The notes beneath the pieces were generated by a model, which saw only the letters and a program-made list of their open reading frames with translations, searched no databases and was not told the DNA's origin. This document shows, piece after piece, positions 45,907 through 54,509 of a stretch of 64,000 nucleotides of DNA. This DNA is from Brevibacillus agri (GTDB lineage: Bacteria > Bacillota > Bacilli > Brevibacillales > Brevibacillaceae), in NCBI RefSeq assembly GCF_004117055.1, contig NZ_CP026363.1:788001-852000 (forward strand). The letters are read 5' to 3'. Positions within the stretch are counted from its first letter, which is position 1. Every line of letters starts with the position of its first letter. Position numbers and translations under genes: made by a program.

Positions 45907-47418
45907 TTGACTACATTTTATGATTTTGGTTTGCATCATTCTGTTGTAAGAGCGCTTGGCAATATGGGATTCGAAGAGGCGACTGCGATTCAGGAGCAAA
46001 CCGTTCCTGTTGCTCTGCAAGGCCGGGACTTGATCGGACAGGCGCAAACAGGTACAGGGAAAACGGCTGCATTCGGGATTCCGCTGGTGGAACGCCTCGA
46101 TGAAAACAACGGCAACATTCAAGGGGTTGTCCTGACGCCGACTCGCGAGCTGGCTGTGCAGGTAGCAGAAGAAATCAACAAGATCGCCCAGTTCAAAAAC
46201 ATTTCCGCGCTGCCGATCTACGGCGGTCAAGACATTACCCGCCAGATCAAGGCGCTGAAAAAGCGTCCGCAAATCATCGTGGCAACGCCGGGCCGTTTTA
46301 TGGACCATATGCGCAGAAGAACCATCCGCCTCGACGCGATCGAGATCGTCGTCCTGGACGAAGCGGATGAAATGCTGAACATGGGCTTCATTGATGACAT
46401 CAAGGAAATTTTGCAAGAAGTGCCTGACAACCGTCAAACGTTGCTGTTCTCTGCGACTATGCCGAGAGCGATTCAGGAAATCGCGCAGCAGTTCATGACA
46501 GAGCCGGCACTGATTTCCGTCAAGCCGAAGGAAGTCACCGTTCCAAACATCGAACAGCAATATATGGAAGTTGCCGAAAAGCAAAAATTCGACGTGCTCT
46601 GCCGCTTGCTCGATATTCACTCGCCTGAGCTGGCGATTATTTTCGGGCGCACCAAGCGTCGTGTAGATGAGCTGTCGGAAGCGCTGACCAAGCGCGGCTA
46701 CGGCGCTGAAGGAATCCACGGCGATTTGAACCAGGCAAAACGCGACAGCGTGCTGCGCAAGTTCAAGGAAGGCACGATCGAGGTGCTGGTGGCGACGGAC
46801 GTTGCTGCCCGCGGTCTGGATATCAGCGGCGTAACGCACGTATTCAACTTCGACATTCCGCAAGACTCCGAGAGCTACGTTCATCGCATCGGCCGTACGG
46901 GCCGTGCCGGGAAAACAGGTCTGGCGATCACGTTTGTCACTTCCCGCGAAATCGACCATCTGCGTCTGATCGAGCGCGCGACAAACCGCCGCATGGAGCG
47001 CCGCTCGGTGCCGACGATGGCAGAAGCGTTGGAAGGCCAGCAGCGTTTGACCGTGGAGAAAATTTTGGAGGCGTCCGGCCGCGAAGACTTGAGCGCCTAC
47101 AAAACATTGGCGGAGCAATTGCTGGAGGATATTGATTCTGTGACGCTCGTGTCTGCTGCCCTCAAGCTGCTGACCAAAGAGCCGGATATGACTCCGGTTC
47201 GCCTGACCGAAGAAGCGCCTCTGCGCGTAGGCAAGAAAAAGACGTTCCCGAAAGGAAAAGGCGGATACGGCTCTGGCTCCGGCTTCGGCGGCAAACGCCC
47301 ACCTCGCCCGCGCAGCGGCGAGTTCCGTCCTCGCAGTGGCGATTCCCGCCCGCGCGGCGGCGAGTCCCGCTCCCGCAGCAGCGAGTCGGCAGGAAGACCG
47401 TATAACAAGCAGCGGTAA
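45907..47418 (+). CDS. cshA: DEAD-box RNA helicase, CshA type
   Basis: 503 residues from TTG 45907 behind AAAAGGAG. Q motif [40 protein letters not shown] in [37 protein letters not shown], then the CshA-type C-terminal dimerisation region and a short Arg/Gly/Ser-rich tail ([19 protein letters not shown]). Acts in mRNA decay and ribosome assembly in the cold in related bacteria. Stand-alone transcript. Confidence 0.92.
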   Translation: MTTFYDFGLHHSVVRALGNMGFEEATAIQEQTVPVALQGRDLIGQAQTGTGKTAAFGIPLVERLDENNGNIQGVVLTPTRELAVQVAEEINKIAQFKNISALPIYGGQDITRQIKALKKRPQIIVATPGRFMDHMRRRTIRLDAIEIVVLDEADEMLNMGFIDDIKEILQEVPDNRQTLLFSATMPRAIQEIAQQFMTEPALISVKPKEVTVPNIEQQYMEVAEKQKFDVLCRLLDIHSPELAIIFGRTKRRVDELSEALTKRGYGAEGIHGDLNQAKRDSVLRKFKEGTIEVLVATDVAARGLDISGVTHVFNFDIPQDSESYVHRIGRTGRAGKTGLAITFVTSREIDHLRLIERATNRRMERRSVPTMAEALEGQQRLTVEKILEASGREDLSAYKTLAEQLLEDIDSVTLVSAALKLLTKEPDMTPVRLTEEAPLRVGKKKTFPKGKGGYGSGSGFGGKRPPRPRSGEFRPRSGDSRPRGGESRSRSSESAGRPYNKQR

Positions 47419-47433
47419 GCGCTGTGGATAAGA

Positions 47434-47484
47434 AAAGGGGCATCTCAAAGTCGAAATCTCGGCTTTTGAGACGGCCCCTTTTTA
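47434..47484. terminator. Bidirectional terminator after the helicase gene
   Basis: GGGGC...CTCAAA pairs with TTTGAG...GCCCC (47437-47478), with flanking A- and T-runs. Between convergent genes. Confidence 0.85.
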
Positions 47485-47516
47485 CGTTTCCATTGAAGCC
47501 TGTATGGAATGGGTTG

Positions 47517-48563
47517 TTATCCATTATGTTTTAGTATACTCGTAATAAATTGATTTTTTTGCGTTTGATATTTTGCATAGCTAATATTACTAGCACTAAT
47601 TTTCATTTCATTAAATTGTTTGGCTAATTGATCGTTTGAATTAATCAGATCTCTAAAATTTAATACAGACTCCCAAAATGAACTATTTATTGTGGTGATA
47701 AAGACATTATAATAGACCTCTTTGGGTGTAGCTTTTGTTAAGTAGAATATAGGCATTGGGCCTGGGAAATCTTCTGTACTGAAGTAGTCATGTTTCAGGT
47801 CGTCATAAACCATTTCTGCTGATAGGGATGTTTGAGTTCCAATGAGTATGTCAACAATTGGGCGAGAAGATACAGCTTGCATAGTAGTGCTTCCAATATG
47901 TTGAATTACTACACCCGGTTCAGTAATGATACTTTCCAAATATTCCCGTTCCTTATCAAACATTTTCATCCAATCGGTAGAATAATTGTATAAGAGGTCA
48001 TTTACCTTTAGATTGCTTTGAGGATAATGGTAATACTTTTCGACAGGAGAAAAATTTTTCATATTGCCTTTTAAGCAGTTAATGAATTGGATGACATCAT
48101 CGTAGGAATCGGTGCGCAATTGTTCTTTAATTCTACCAAAGAACAGGCTGGAACCATCAATTACTGCATGAATAAATTCTTCCTGGGAAGGAATAAAAGC
48201 TCGGTGAGTAATCTCTTGATTAGCAGTAACTGTTAAGCATAATGCATTCTCAGAGAGTGATTCCACAATGATTCTTTTATTAATCGAACCGATTAGCTTA
48301 CTACCGTATCCAAATTTAATAAGTTTTTCAACGATCTCAAGTAATGTAATCCATAAGGCATCGACCCAGCCGTATAGTTGGGAGTTCAAAATTAGAGTAT
48401 TGTCACATTTCATCAAAATGAAGCCTCTAATACCCACCCTTATATCGTTAATAAGGGTAAGCTCATCAGAATCAATATCAAAAAAGAATGTCCCAAGTTC
48501 ATTTTCCGGTGGGAATCTGTCAAATTTTTTATCCGGATATTTGAGATAGGAAATTACCTCCAT
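47517..48563 (-). CDS. GrpB-domain protein, possible immunity protein, 348 aa
   Basis: ATG 48563 is chosen for GGGGGG seven bases upstream. The C-terminal 170 residues are a GrpB/UPF0157 nucleotidyltransferase-like domain (VVIQHIGSTTMQAVSSRPIV, DILIG, FNVFITT-like strands). The N-terminal 180 residues look like a separate globular domain that I do not recognise. AT-rich, foreign-looking codons. It follows directly after the tail of a putative toxin gene in the same direction, the usual place of an immunity gene. That role is inferred from position only. Confidence 0.6.
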   Translation of the reverse strand: MEVISYLKYPDKKFDRFPPENELGTFFFDIDSDELTLINDIRVGIRGFILMKCDNTLILNSQLYGWVDALWITLLEIVEKLIKFGYGSKLIGSINKRIIVESLSENALCLTVTANQEITHRAFIPSQEEFIHAVIDGSSLFFGRIKEQLRTDSYDDVIQFINCLKGNMKNFSPVEKYYHYPQSNLKVNDLLYNYSTDWMKMFDKEREYLESIITEPGVVIQHIGSTTMQAVSSRPIVDILIGTQTSLSAEMVYDDLKHDYFSTEDFPGPMPIFYLTKATPKEVYYNVFITTINSSFWESVLNFRDLINSNDQLAKQFNEMKISASNISYAKYQTQKNQFITSILKHNG

Positions 48564-48585
48564 TAATATCCCCCCTATACAATCC

Positions 48586-48618
48586 AACAAGGAGGAGAAT
48601 TGACTTTTCCTCCTTGTT
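48586..48618 (-). other. Perfect 11-bp inverted repeat before the GrpB-domain gene
   Basis: AACAAGGAGGA (48586-48596) and TCCTCCTTGTT (48608-48618), loop of 11. Between the toxin-remnant stop and the gene start. Lacks a T-run on the minus strand, so it is more likely an RNA stability or uncoupling element than a terminator. Confidence 0.55.
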
Positions 48619-48650
48619 ATCATTTAGATCAAAAATCTTTTATTTCTTTG

Positions 48651-48823
48651 CTATTCAATTTTCGCAATGTTCCAGCCATCTGGATAGAAGGTGATTACCT
48701 TACCACCTTTTATTACAAGTTTATATTTTCTACCGTCACTACCAATAACACTAAATGCTTGTTCACCATTCTTAAATCCATCCTGAGAAATTTTACTTTT
48801 ATATTTTTTAATTACATAATCTA
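48651..48823 (-). pseudogene. C-terminal part of a putative toxin gene, split from its upstream part by an IS
   Basis: From the IS edge the frame reads DYVIKKYKSKISQDGFKNGE and ends KVITFYPDGWNIAKIE with TAG at 48651-48653. Fused across the IS to 49682-49759 it gives one continuous frame of about 80 residues. The lysine-rich, short C-terminal module ahead of a separate gene resembles the tip of a polymorphic toxin. The family is not identified. Confidence 0.5.
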
Positions 48824-49681
48824 GGATGTGTCTGAAAACTCATTATTGAGTTAGTTTAAAGATGGACGCGACATATACAAACGCTAGGAATGATTTGGCC
48901 AGCTTGTCGTAACGAGTAGCGATTCGTCGAAAATGTTTGATTTTATTGAAGAAGCACTCCACCAAGTGCCGTTCTTTATAGCGGTACCAATCCACTTTCC
49001 AAGGATTTTTATTATTCGCTTTAGGCGGGATGGTGTACGCTGCCTGCTTAGCCGTAATCCAATGCCGAATGCCTTCTGAGCCGTAGGCTTTGTCACCAAC
49101 AATATGGCTTCCCGTAAGATCAAACCCTTGAAGCAAATTGATCGCTGGAACGGAATCATAGACGTGCCCCCCCGTGAGAAGAAAAGCGAGGGGATTCCCT
49201 AATCCATCGACGACGGTATGAAGTTTGGTTGTCTTTCCGCCACGGCTGACGCCTATGTGCTGATTTACTTCGTGTCCTTCTGCGTTTTTTTAGCACCCGC
49301 ACTGTGTTGATGAGCTTTGACCGATGTAGAATCGATGCTCAAGTTTTCAAAGTCAGGTTCTACGTGAAGAGCTTGGAAGATGGCGACAAGTAATCCGGTA
49401 TCTCTCCACTTGCAGAAGCGACTGTAGACCGTTTTCCATGAACCATAACGTTCTTCCGGCAAATCTCGCCAAGCCGCACCACTTCGGGCAATCCAAAGAA
49501 TGGCATTAAACATGGTACGATTACTTAATTTGGACGGACGTCCTGTTCGATAGGGGGGGAACATGTCCTGAATTTGTTCCCACTGTTCATCGTTTATTTC
49601 GTACCGTCTTTGAATCATGCTCGTTGCTCCATTCGTTTTTCCTAAATCATACCACATTTTCTTTAGTTTTCAGACACGTCC
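48824..49681 (-). mobile_element. Complete IS5-family (IS427-group-like) insertion sequence, 858 bp
   Basis: Terminal inverted repeats GGATGTGTCTGAAAACT (48824-48840) and AGTTTTCAGACACGTCC (49665-49681), one mismatch. Flanked by a TA duplication (48822-48823 and 49682-49683) within CTAG. It codes for two overlapping frames joined by a frameshift. Removing it with one TA rebuilds an open reading frame in the target. Confidence 0.92.
48843..49619 (-). CDS. IS5-family transposase made by -1 frameshifting (ORF A + ORF B)
   Basis: ORF A starts at ATG 49619 (MIQRRYEINDEQWEQIQDMF) and holds the first catalytic Asp in LSIDSTSVKAHQ; it ends at 49265. ORF B, in the -1 phase, continues from AEGHEVNQHIGVSRGGKTTK through the second Asp (HTVVDGLGNP) and the final Glu region (YKERHLVECFF) to TAA 48843. 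The switch most likely happens on the seven-A run near 49285-49291. Full length about 258 residues, normal for the group. Intact, so probably active. Confidence 0.85.
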
Positions 49682-49759
49682 TAGTATGAATCCTTTCACA
49701 AAATCATCAAAATCGTGCTTAATACGAGTTCGGATAACTTCAAGATAACTATTCAACTT
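49682..49759 (-). pseudogene. Upstream part of the IS-split putative toxin gene
   Basis: The minus-strand frame LNSYLEVIRTRIKHDFDDFV, followed by KGFI(L), runs into the IS. It is closed by a TAG just upstream (49760-49762) without a ribosome site, so the 5' part of the gene was already lost before the IS entered. Confidence 0.5.
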
Positions 49760-49961
49760 CTATTGTTATGTTTGCAGAAGTGCAAATGCCTGGCTTTGAA
49801 AATCCAAAGCTGGACAAGCCAATCCTTCTTGTGGAGTGAACGAGTATCACTTTGTAAAGCTTAGAGTGATGAACAGAGGCTTTCACTTGCATGTAACCGA
49901 GCAGATTGGTCAGACTACTGAATGATTTGTTATGCGATACATCAAAGGAGGAAGCCCATCC

Positions 49962-50270
49962 ATGAAAACCCCAATCCCCTGGACCGCAGCAGTCGCGCTG
50001 GCAGTGGCACTCGGAGCGGCAATACCTGCGCCGATTCACGCAGTAAACACCCAGACAGCAGCAGTAGAGCCGATGCGTATTACGCAGGAGCAGGCAAGGC
50101 AAATCGCCCTGCAGCAAGTGCAAGGCCGCGTGCTGCACGCGGAGCTGGACACGGAAAACGGCGTGCTTGTGTACGAGTTCATCATTTTGACCGACCAGAA
50201 CCAGGTGTACGAAGTAGAGGTCAATGCGGAAACGGGAAAAGTAATGAAGGTGGAAAGAGAAGATTTTTAA
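49962..50270 (+). CDS. Secreted PepSY-domain protein, 102 aa
   Basis: ATG 49962 behind AGGAGG. Signal peptide to about residue 30 (TAAVALAVALGAAIPAPIHA). One PepSY domain follows: ITQEQARQIALQQVQGRVLH, then a strand LVYEFIILTDQNQVYEVEVN ending in TGKVMKVERED. PepSY proteins are small extracellular modules thought to modulate proteases. Own hairpin terminator. Confidence 0.88.
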   Translation: MKTPIPWTAAVALAVALGAAIPAPIHAVNTQTAAVEPMRITQEQARQIALQQVQGRVLHAELDTENGVLVYEFIILTDQNQVYEVEVNAETGKVMKVEREDF

Positions 50271-50275
50271 GGAGA

Positions 50276-50309
50276 AGAGACTTCGGCTTTGGGGGCTGGA
50301 GTCTTTTTT
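50276..50309 (+). terminator. Terminator of the PepSY gene
   Basis: AGACTTC-type arm (50278-50284) pairs with GGAGTCT (50298-50304), followed by TTTTTT. Confidence 0.65.
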
Positions 50310-50370
50310 ATGTGTGCCGGTTATTAAGTTTTGGCAACAATGAGAACGACAAATTCGCGCTTTGATTTTG

Positions 50371-50398
50371 TTGTGACGCTTATGTAAACGCTTTATAT
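50371..50398 (+). promoter_or_regulatory. Probable promoter of the mannitol operon with a weak cre-like site
   Basis: TTGTGA (50371), 16 bases, TTATAT (50393). Overlapped by TGTAAACGCTTTAT, which resembles a catabolite-responsive element but lacks the final CA. Confidence 0.4.
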
Positions 50399-50465
50399 TT
50401 GAGGTGTGCACATTATTAATTTAATCTTGTCAACAATTTATAGAGAGGGTAAAGGAGGGTCCAGT

Positions 50466-51899
50466 ATGGAGAACTTGGCGACAAAGAACCAATCTTCCGG
50501 CGGTGTGCGAGTCTCGGTACAAAAATTTGGGCGGTTTCTCAGTGCGATGGTGATGCCGAACATCGGTGCGTTTATCGCCTGGGGACTGATTACGGCGTTG
50601 TTTATCCCCACGGGGCGATGGCCTAATGAGGAACTGGCCAAGTTGGTTGTTCCAATGATTACGTATCTGCTACCGCTTTTGATCGGATACACGGGTGGGA
50701 AAATGATTCACGATGTACGTGGCGGTGTCATAGGGGCCGTTGCCACAATGGGGATTATAGTTGGATCAGACATCCCGATGTTTTTGGGAGCAATGATAAT
50801 GGGACCTCTCGGTGGTTGGATCATGAAAAAAGTGGACCAACTACTTGAAGGCAGAATTCGTTCTGGTTTTGAAATGCTGATTAACAATTTTTCGGCGGGA
50901 ATAATTGGGGGGGTGCTTGCGATAATAGCATTCCTAGCGATTGGTCCGGTCGTGACTGGTCTTAGCAAAGCACTCGCTTCCGGTGTTCAAGTGATTGTGG
51001 ATGCAGGATTGCTGCCGCTCGCAAGCATTTTAGTCGAGCCGGCGAAGATGCTGTTTTTGAACAATGCAATTAACCACGGTATTTTTAGTCCGATTGGACT
51101 GGAAGAGTCAGTGAGAACAGGGAAATCAATTTTTTTCCTCATGGAGACAAATCCAGGGCCTGGCTTGGGAATCCTATTGGCATATTGGCTGGCAGGGCGC
51201 GGCAACGCCAAGCAGTCGGCGCCAGGTGCGGTTATCATTCACTTTTTCGGTGGTATTCACGAAATTTACTTCCCTTACATCTTGATGAATCCGCGCCTCG
51301 TTTTGGCGGCAATAGGCGGCGGAATGGCAGGGGTCTTCACCTTCACGCTGCTTGGAGCAGGACTGGTGTCATCGCCATCGCCAGGTAGCATTTTCGCTCT
51401 CAGTGCAATGGCTCCGCGGGGCGGCTTGCTGCCAGTGTTGGCAGGGGTTGTTGCAGCGACAGTCGTTTCCTTCGTCATCGCGGCTGCATTGCTGAAAATG
51501 GGCGGCAAGTCTGATGAGGACGAGTTGGAAAAAGCGACGGAAAAAATGCAGGAACTGAAAGGCAAAAAGCAACCAGCAGCAGAAGGAGAAGAGGTAGCGG
51601 CGGCGAAAGCAGTGGTGGCTGCCGATGTGAAAAAAGTAGTCTTTTCTTGCGACGCTGGTATGGGCTCCAGCGCAATGGGGGCGGCATCCCTGCGCAAAAA
51701 GTTCAAGGATGCCGGACTTGGCGAGATCACGGTTATCAACACCGCGATCAACGACATTCCTGACGATGCCGACATCGTCATTACGCACAAGTCGCTGACA
51801 GAGAGAGCGCGGGCAAAAGCACCGTCTGCCGAGCACATCTCCATTGATAACTTCTTGAATAGTCCGGAGTATGACAAGTTGGTCAAACGGCTGGGGTAA
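50466..51899 (+). CDS. mtlA: Mannitol-specific PTS EIICB component
   Basis: 477 residues from ATG 50466 behind AAAGGAGGG. EIIC (about 20-340) with MPNIGAFIAWGLITALFIPT and NNAINHGIFSPIG (conserved sugar-site His), GAVIIHFFGGIHEIYFPYIL; a linker rich in Lys, Glu and Ala; EIIB (about 388-477) with the phospho-Cys in VVFSCDAGMGSSAMGA. EIIA is separate (mtlF), as in Bacillus. Imports mannitol as mannitol-1-phosphate. The stretch 50600-51150 looks more AT-rich than the rest of the gene. Confidence 0.95.
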   Translation: MENLATKNQSSGGVRVSVQKFGRFLSAMVMPNIGAFIAWGLITALFIPTGRWPNEELAKLVVPMITYLLPLLIGYTGGKMIHDVRGGVIGAVATMGIIVGSDIPMFLGAMIMGPLGGWIMKKVDQLLEGRIRSGFEMLINNFSAGIIGGVLAIIAFLAIGPVVTGLSKALASGVQVIVDAGLLPLASILVEPAKMLFLNNAINHGIFSPIGLEESVRTGKSIFFLMETNPGPGLGILLAYWLAGRGNAKQSAPGAVIIHFFGGIHEIYFPYILMNPRLVLAAIGGGMAGVFTFTLLGAGLVSSPSPGSIFALSAMAPRGGLLPVLAGVVAATVVSFVIAAALLKMGGKSDEDELEKATEKMQELKGKKQPAAEGEEVAAAKAVVAADVKKVVFSCDAGMGSSAMGAASLRKKFKDAGLGEITVINTAINDIPDDADIVITHKSLTERARAKAPSAEHISIDNFLNSPEYDKLVKRLG

Positions 51900-51908
51900 A
51901 AGGGGATC

Positions 51909-51934
51909 AACGCTAGTGAAAGCTAGCGTTTTCC
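51909..51934 (+). terminator. Hairpin between mtlA and mtlR
   Basis: AACGCTAG (51909-51916) pairs with CTAGCGTT (51923-51930), then TTCCC: a weak T-run, so probably partial termination that sets mtlA above mtlR. Confidence 0.6.
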
Positions 51935-51963
51935 CTCTTTGGCGTTAAGGAGGGAGCAAGGGC

Positions 51964-54072
51964 ATGCATGTATCCTCACGGCAGCGATCGATCATGGAAA
52001 TTTTATTGCAGGAGAAAAAGGGCATAACCGTAGCGCAGATCGCCGAGCGAATCGGCGTGAGCACGCGAACCGTCCACAGGGAGCTGGACGCCCTCGACCC
52101 GCTGTTTGCCGAAAGCGGTCTGGAACTGGTGCGCAAGACGGGGGCCGGGGTAGAGGTTGTAGGCACACCCGAGCAAAAGCTGGCGCTGAAAATGTCTGTC
52201 CTGCACCAGACGACGACGGAGTTTACCGCCGAGGAACGCAAGGCGATCATCCTCTGCTCCCTGCTGGCAGCCACAGAACCCGTCAAGTTGATTTCGCTGG
52301 CGATTGATCTGAAGGTAACGACCGCCACGATCAGCCACGACCTGGACGATCTCGAGGAACTGCTCGGCCGTTACGACCTGACCTTGCTGAGAAAGCGAGG
52401 ATACGGAGTCGAGCTGCTGGGAAACGAGGCGTCCAAAAGAAAGGCGATCAGCCGTTTGATTGCCGAGCATCTCGATGACCACGAGCTGATCGGGATTATT
52501 AAGGAAAACATTCAAAACAAATCTTCGCGGGACATGGACTCGATTTCCCGGCGGCTTTTGTCACTGATCGACCGGGAAAAGCTGATGAAGGTGGAAAATG
52601 CCCTGAGCCACCTCGAAGCCGAGCTGCCGTATCCGCTCGCGGACAGCGCCTATATCGGCCTGGTCGCGCATTTGGCACTGGCGATGGAGCGGATTGAAAA
52701 AGGCGAAAAGATTCGCTTCGACGAGCATACGCTGAGCGAGCTGGCGGGAACCCCCGAATACGTCGTCGCCAAAAACATCATGGAACGGCTGCAGCACATC
52801 TTTCAGATGGAGATTCCGCAGGATGAAATCGGCTATATTACGATGCATTTGCGTGGAGCGAAGCTGCGGCAGTCCCCCGAGGACGCCGTCTGGCCGGAAA
52901 ATACCGAGCTGGCCGCCTTGACCGCACGCTTCATTGCCCTGTGCGAAGAGCGTCTGGGGCTTTCGCTGCGGGAGGACACGTCTTTGTTTCATGGCCTGCT
53001 GACGCATCTGGAGCCGGCGCTGTACAGGCTCAGGCGTCAGATGGAGATTCACAATCCGATCCTCGGCCAGATCAAGCAAAACTACCCGGAGCTGTTTACG
53101 GTGGCGAAGGAGGTGGTGGCGGTCCTCCTGCCTGAGCTGCAAGTGCCGGAGGAAGAGGTTGGCTATCTGGTCATGCATCTGGGGGCAGCGCTGGAGAGGG
53201 GGCGGCTGGAGCACCATCGCTATCGCGCACTGGTCGTCTGCTCCAGCGGCATCGGCTCGTCGAAGATTTTGGCGACGCGCATCAAAAAGGAAATTCCCGA
53301 GATCGTCAGCTTGCGCAACTTGTCCATGTTTGATCTGGGCAACGTGCCGCGCAGCGACTACGATCTGATTATTTCCACCCTGCCGCTGGCGCTTGACCCG
53401 GCAGAATACGTAGTCGTCAGCCCGCTGCTGCCGCAGGACGACATTCAAAAAATCAAGTTTCATCTGCACAACCGCCCGGTCCAGGTGGGGGCGGCGAAAA
53501 AGGAAAGCAAAATTGTGCCGCCTGGCAGGCAGTCGCAGGAGCAGTTGAAGGCGATGCAGCTCTATGCCACTTACGCCAATCAAATTCTCGATGGCTTATG
53601 GGGACAGCGCGTCAGTAACAGCCAGCACGATATGCCAGCTCTTTTGCGGGACATTTGCACAGAGCTGGAAAAACGGGAAACCGTCCTTGCGGCAGAGGCG
53701 GTCGTCGAGCAATTGATCGCACGCGAAAAGCTCGGCGGGCTAGGCATCCCCGGCACGTCCATGGCGCTGTTCCACGGCAGAAACGAGGCGGTGCAGAAAG
53801 CGTCGTTCACTTTTCACCGCCTGGAGCAGCCCGTATTGCTTCGCTCGATGGATGAAGAGGAGATGCAGGTTGACCTGCTGCTGCTTCTGCTGGGGCCAAA
53901 GGAAGTGCCCAAGGAAGGGCTGGAGGTGCTCAGCGAGGTCAGCTCACTTTTGATCGAGGAAGACATGCAGAACTTGTTGCAGACAGGAGAACCACAGCGC
54001 ATTGCTGATTATATAGCAGGCAGGCTATATGCCTTTTGCCTGAAAAAGACAGGATGGGAGAGAACAAAATGA
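51964..54072 (+). CDS. mtlR: Mannitol operon activator MtlR (PRD, EIIB, EIIA domains)
   Basis: 702 residues from ATG 51964 behind AAGGAGGG. DeoR/Mga-type HTHs (GVSTRTVHRELDALD near 27-41; second near 110), PRD1 and PRD2 (about 200-420), EIIB-Gat-like domain with Cys in LVVCSSGIGSSKI (near 424), EIIA-Mtl-like domain with His in GTSMALFHGRN (near 605). By analogy with Bacillus MtlR it is activated by HPr phosphorylation of PRD2 and held by MtlA/MtlF through the EIIB/EIIA domains. Confidence 0.93.
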   Translation: MHVSSRQRSIMEILLQEKKGITVAQIAERIGVSTRTVHRELDALDPLFAESGLELVRKTGAGVEVVGTPEQKLALKMSVLHQTTTEFTAEERKAIILCSLLAATEPVKLISLAIDLKVTTATISHDLDDLEELLGRYDLTLLRKRGYGVELLGNEASKRKAISRLIAEHLDDHELIGIIKENIQNKSSRDMDSISRRLLSLIDREKLMKVENALSHLEAELPYPLADSAYIGLVAHLALAMERIEKGEKIRFDEHTLSELAGTPEYVVAKNIMERLQHIFQMEIPQDEIGYITMHLRGAKLRQSPEDAVWPENTELAALTARFIALCEERLGLSLREDTSLFHGLLTHLEPALYRLRRQMEIHNPILGQIKQNYPELFTVAKEVVAVLLPELQVPEEEVGYLVMHLGAALERGRLEHHRYRALVVCSSGIGSSKILATRIKKEIPEIVSLRNLSMFDLGNVPRSDYDLIISTLPLALDPAEYVVVSPLLPQDDIQKIKFHLHNRPVQVGAAKKESKIVPPGRQSQEQLKAMQLYATYANQILDGLWGQRVSNSQHDMPALLRDICTELEKRETVLAAEAVVEQLIAREKLGGLGIPGTSMALFHGRNEAVQKASFTFHRLEQPVLLRSMDEEEMQVDLLLLLLGPKEVPKEGLEVLSEVSSLLIEEDMQNLLQTGEPQRIADYIAGRLYAFCLKKTGWERTK

Positions 54073-54503
54073 AAAACATACTGACCACAGAGAAAATCAT
54101 GCTGAATGCAAAGGCAGCGAACAAGGAAGAAGCGATCAGACTGGCAGGCGAGCTGCTGGTTCGCGCCGGACACGTGACGGCTCAATACGTGGAAAAAATG
54201 CTGGAGCGCGAAGAGCTGGCGACCACCTACATCGGCAGCGGCGTAGCGATCCCGCACGGAACGAACGAAGCAAAGGCAGAGATCCAATCCACCGGAATCT
54301 CGGTTGTGCAGGTGCCGGATGGCGTCGATTTTGGCGAAGGGAATACGGCGTACCTATTGGTCGGGATTGCGGCAGTAGGCGATGAGCATCTGGAGGTGCT
54401 GTCCAATATCGCCATCCTTTGCTCTGAGGAAGAAAACGTGAAGCGGATCGTCCAAGCCTCTACAGCAGAAGAAATCATGGCGATGTTCACCGAGGAGGTG
54501 TAG
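54069..54503 (+). CDS. mtlF: Mannitol-specific PTS EIIA component
   Basis: 144 residues. ATG 54069 overlaps the mtlR stop (ATGA). Phospho-histidine in GSGVAIPHGTNEAK near residue 62. It moves phosphate from HPr to the EIIB domain of MtlA and probably also contacts MtlR. Confidence 0.94.
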   Translation: MKNILTTEKIMLNAKAANKEEAIRLAGELLVRAGHVTAQYVEKMLEREELATTYIGSGVAIPHGTNEAKAEIQSTGISVVQVPDGVDFGEGNTAYLLVGIAAVGDEHLEVLSNIAILCSEEENVKRIVQASTAEEIMAMFTEEV

Positions 54504-54509
54504 TCGCTC

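Noticed and set aside
1-49681. Composite transposon made of the two IS copies
   Set aside because: The enclosed region is mostly core chromosome with host-like codons; there is no sign of mobilisation as a unit.
49768-49918. Short plus-strand frames between the IS and the PepSY gene (for example MFAEVQMPGFENPKLDKPI)
   Set aside because: No ribosome site, phase breaks within 25-40 codons and no recognisable family; possibly remnants but not supportable.
50383-50396. Strong cre site upstream of mtlA
   Set aside because: TGTAAACGCTTTAT lacks the terminal CA of the consensus; kept only as a weak possibility.
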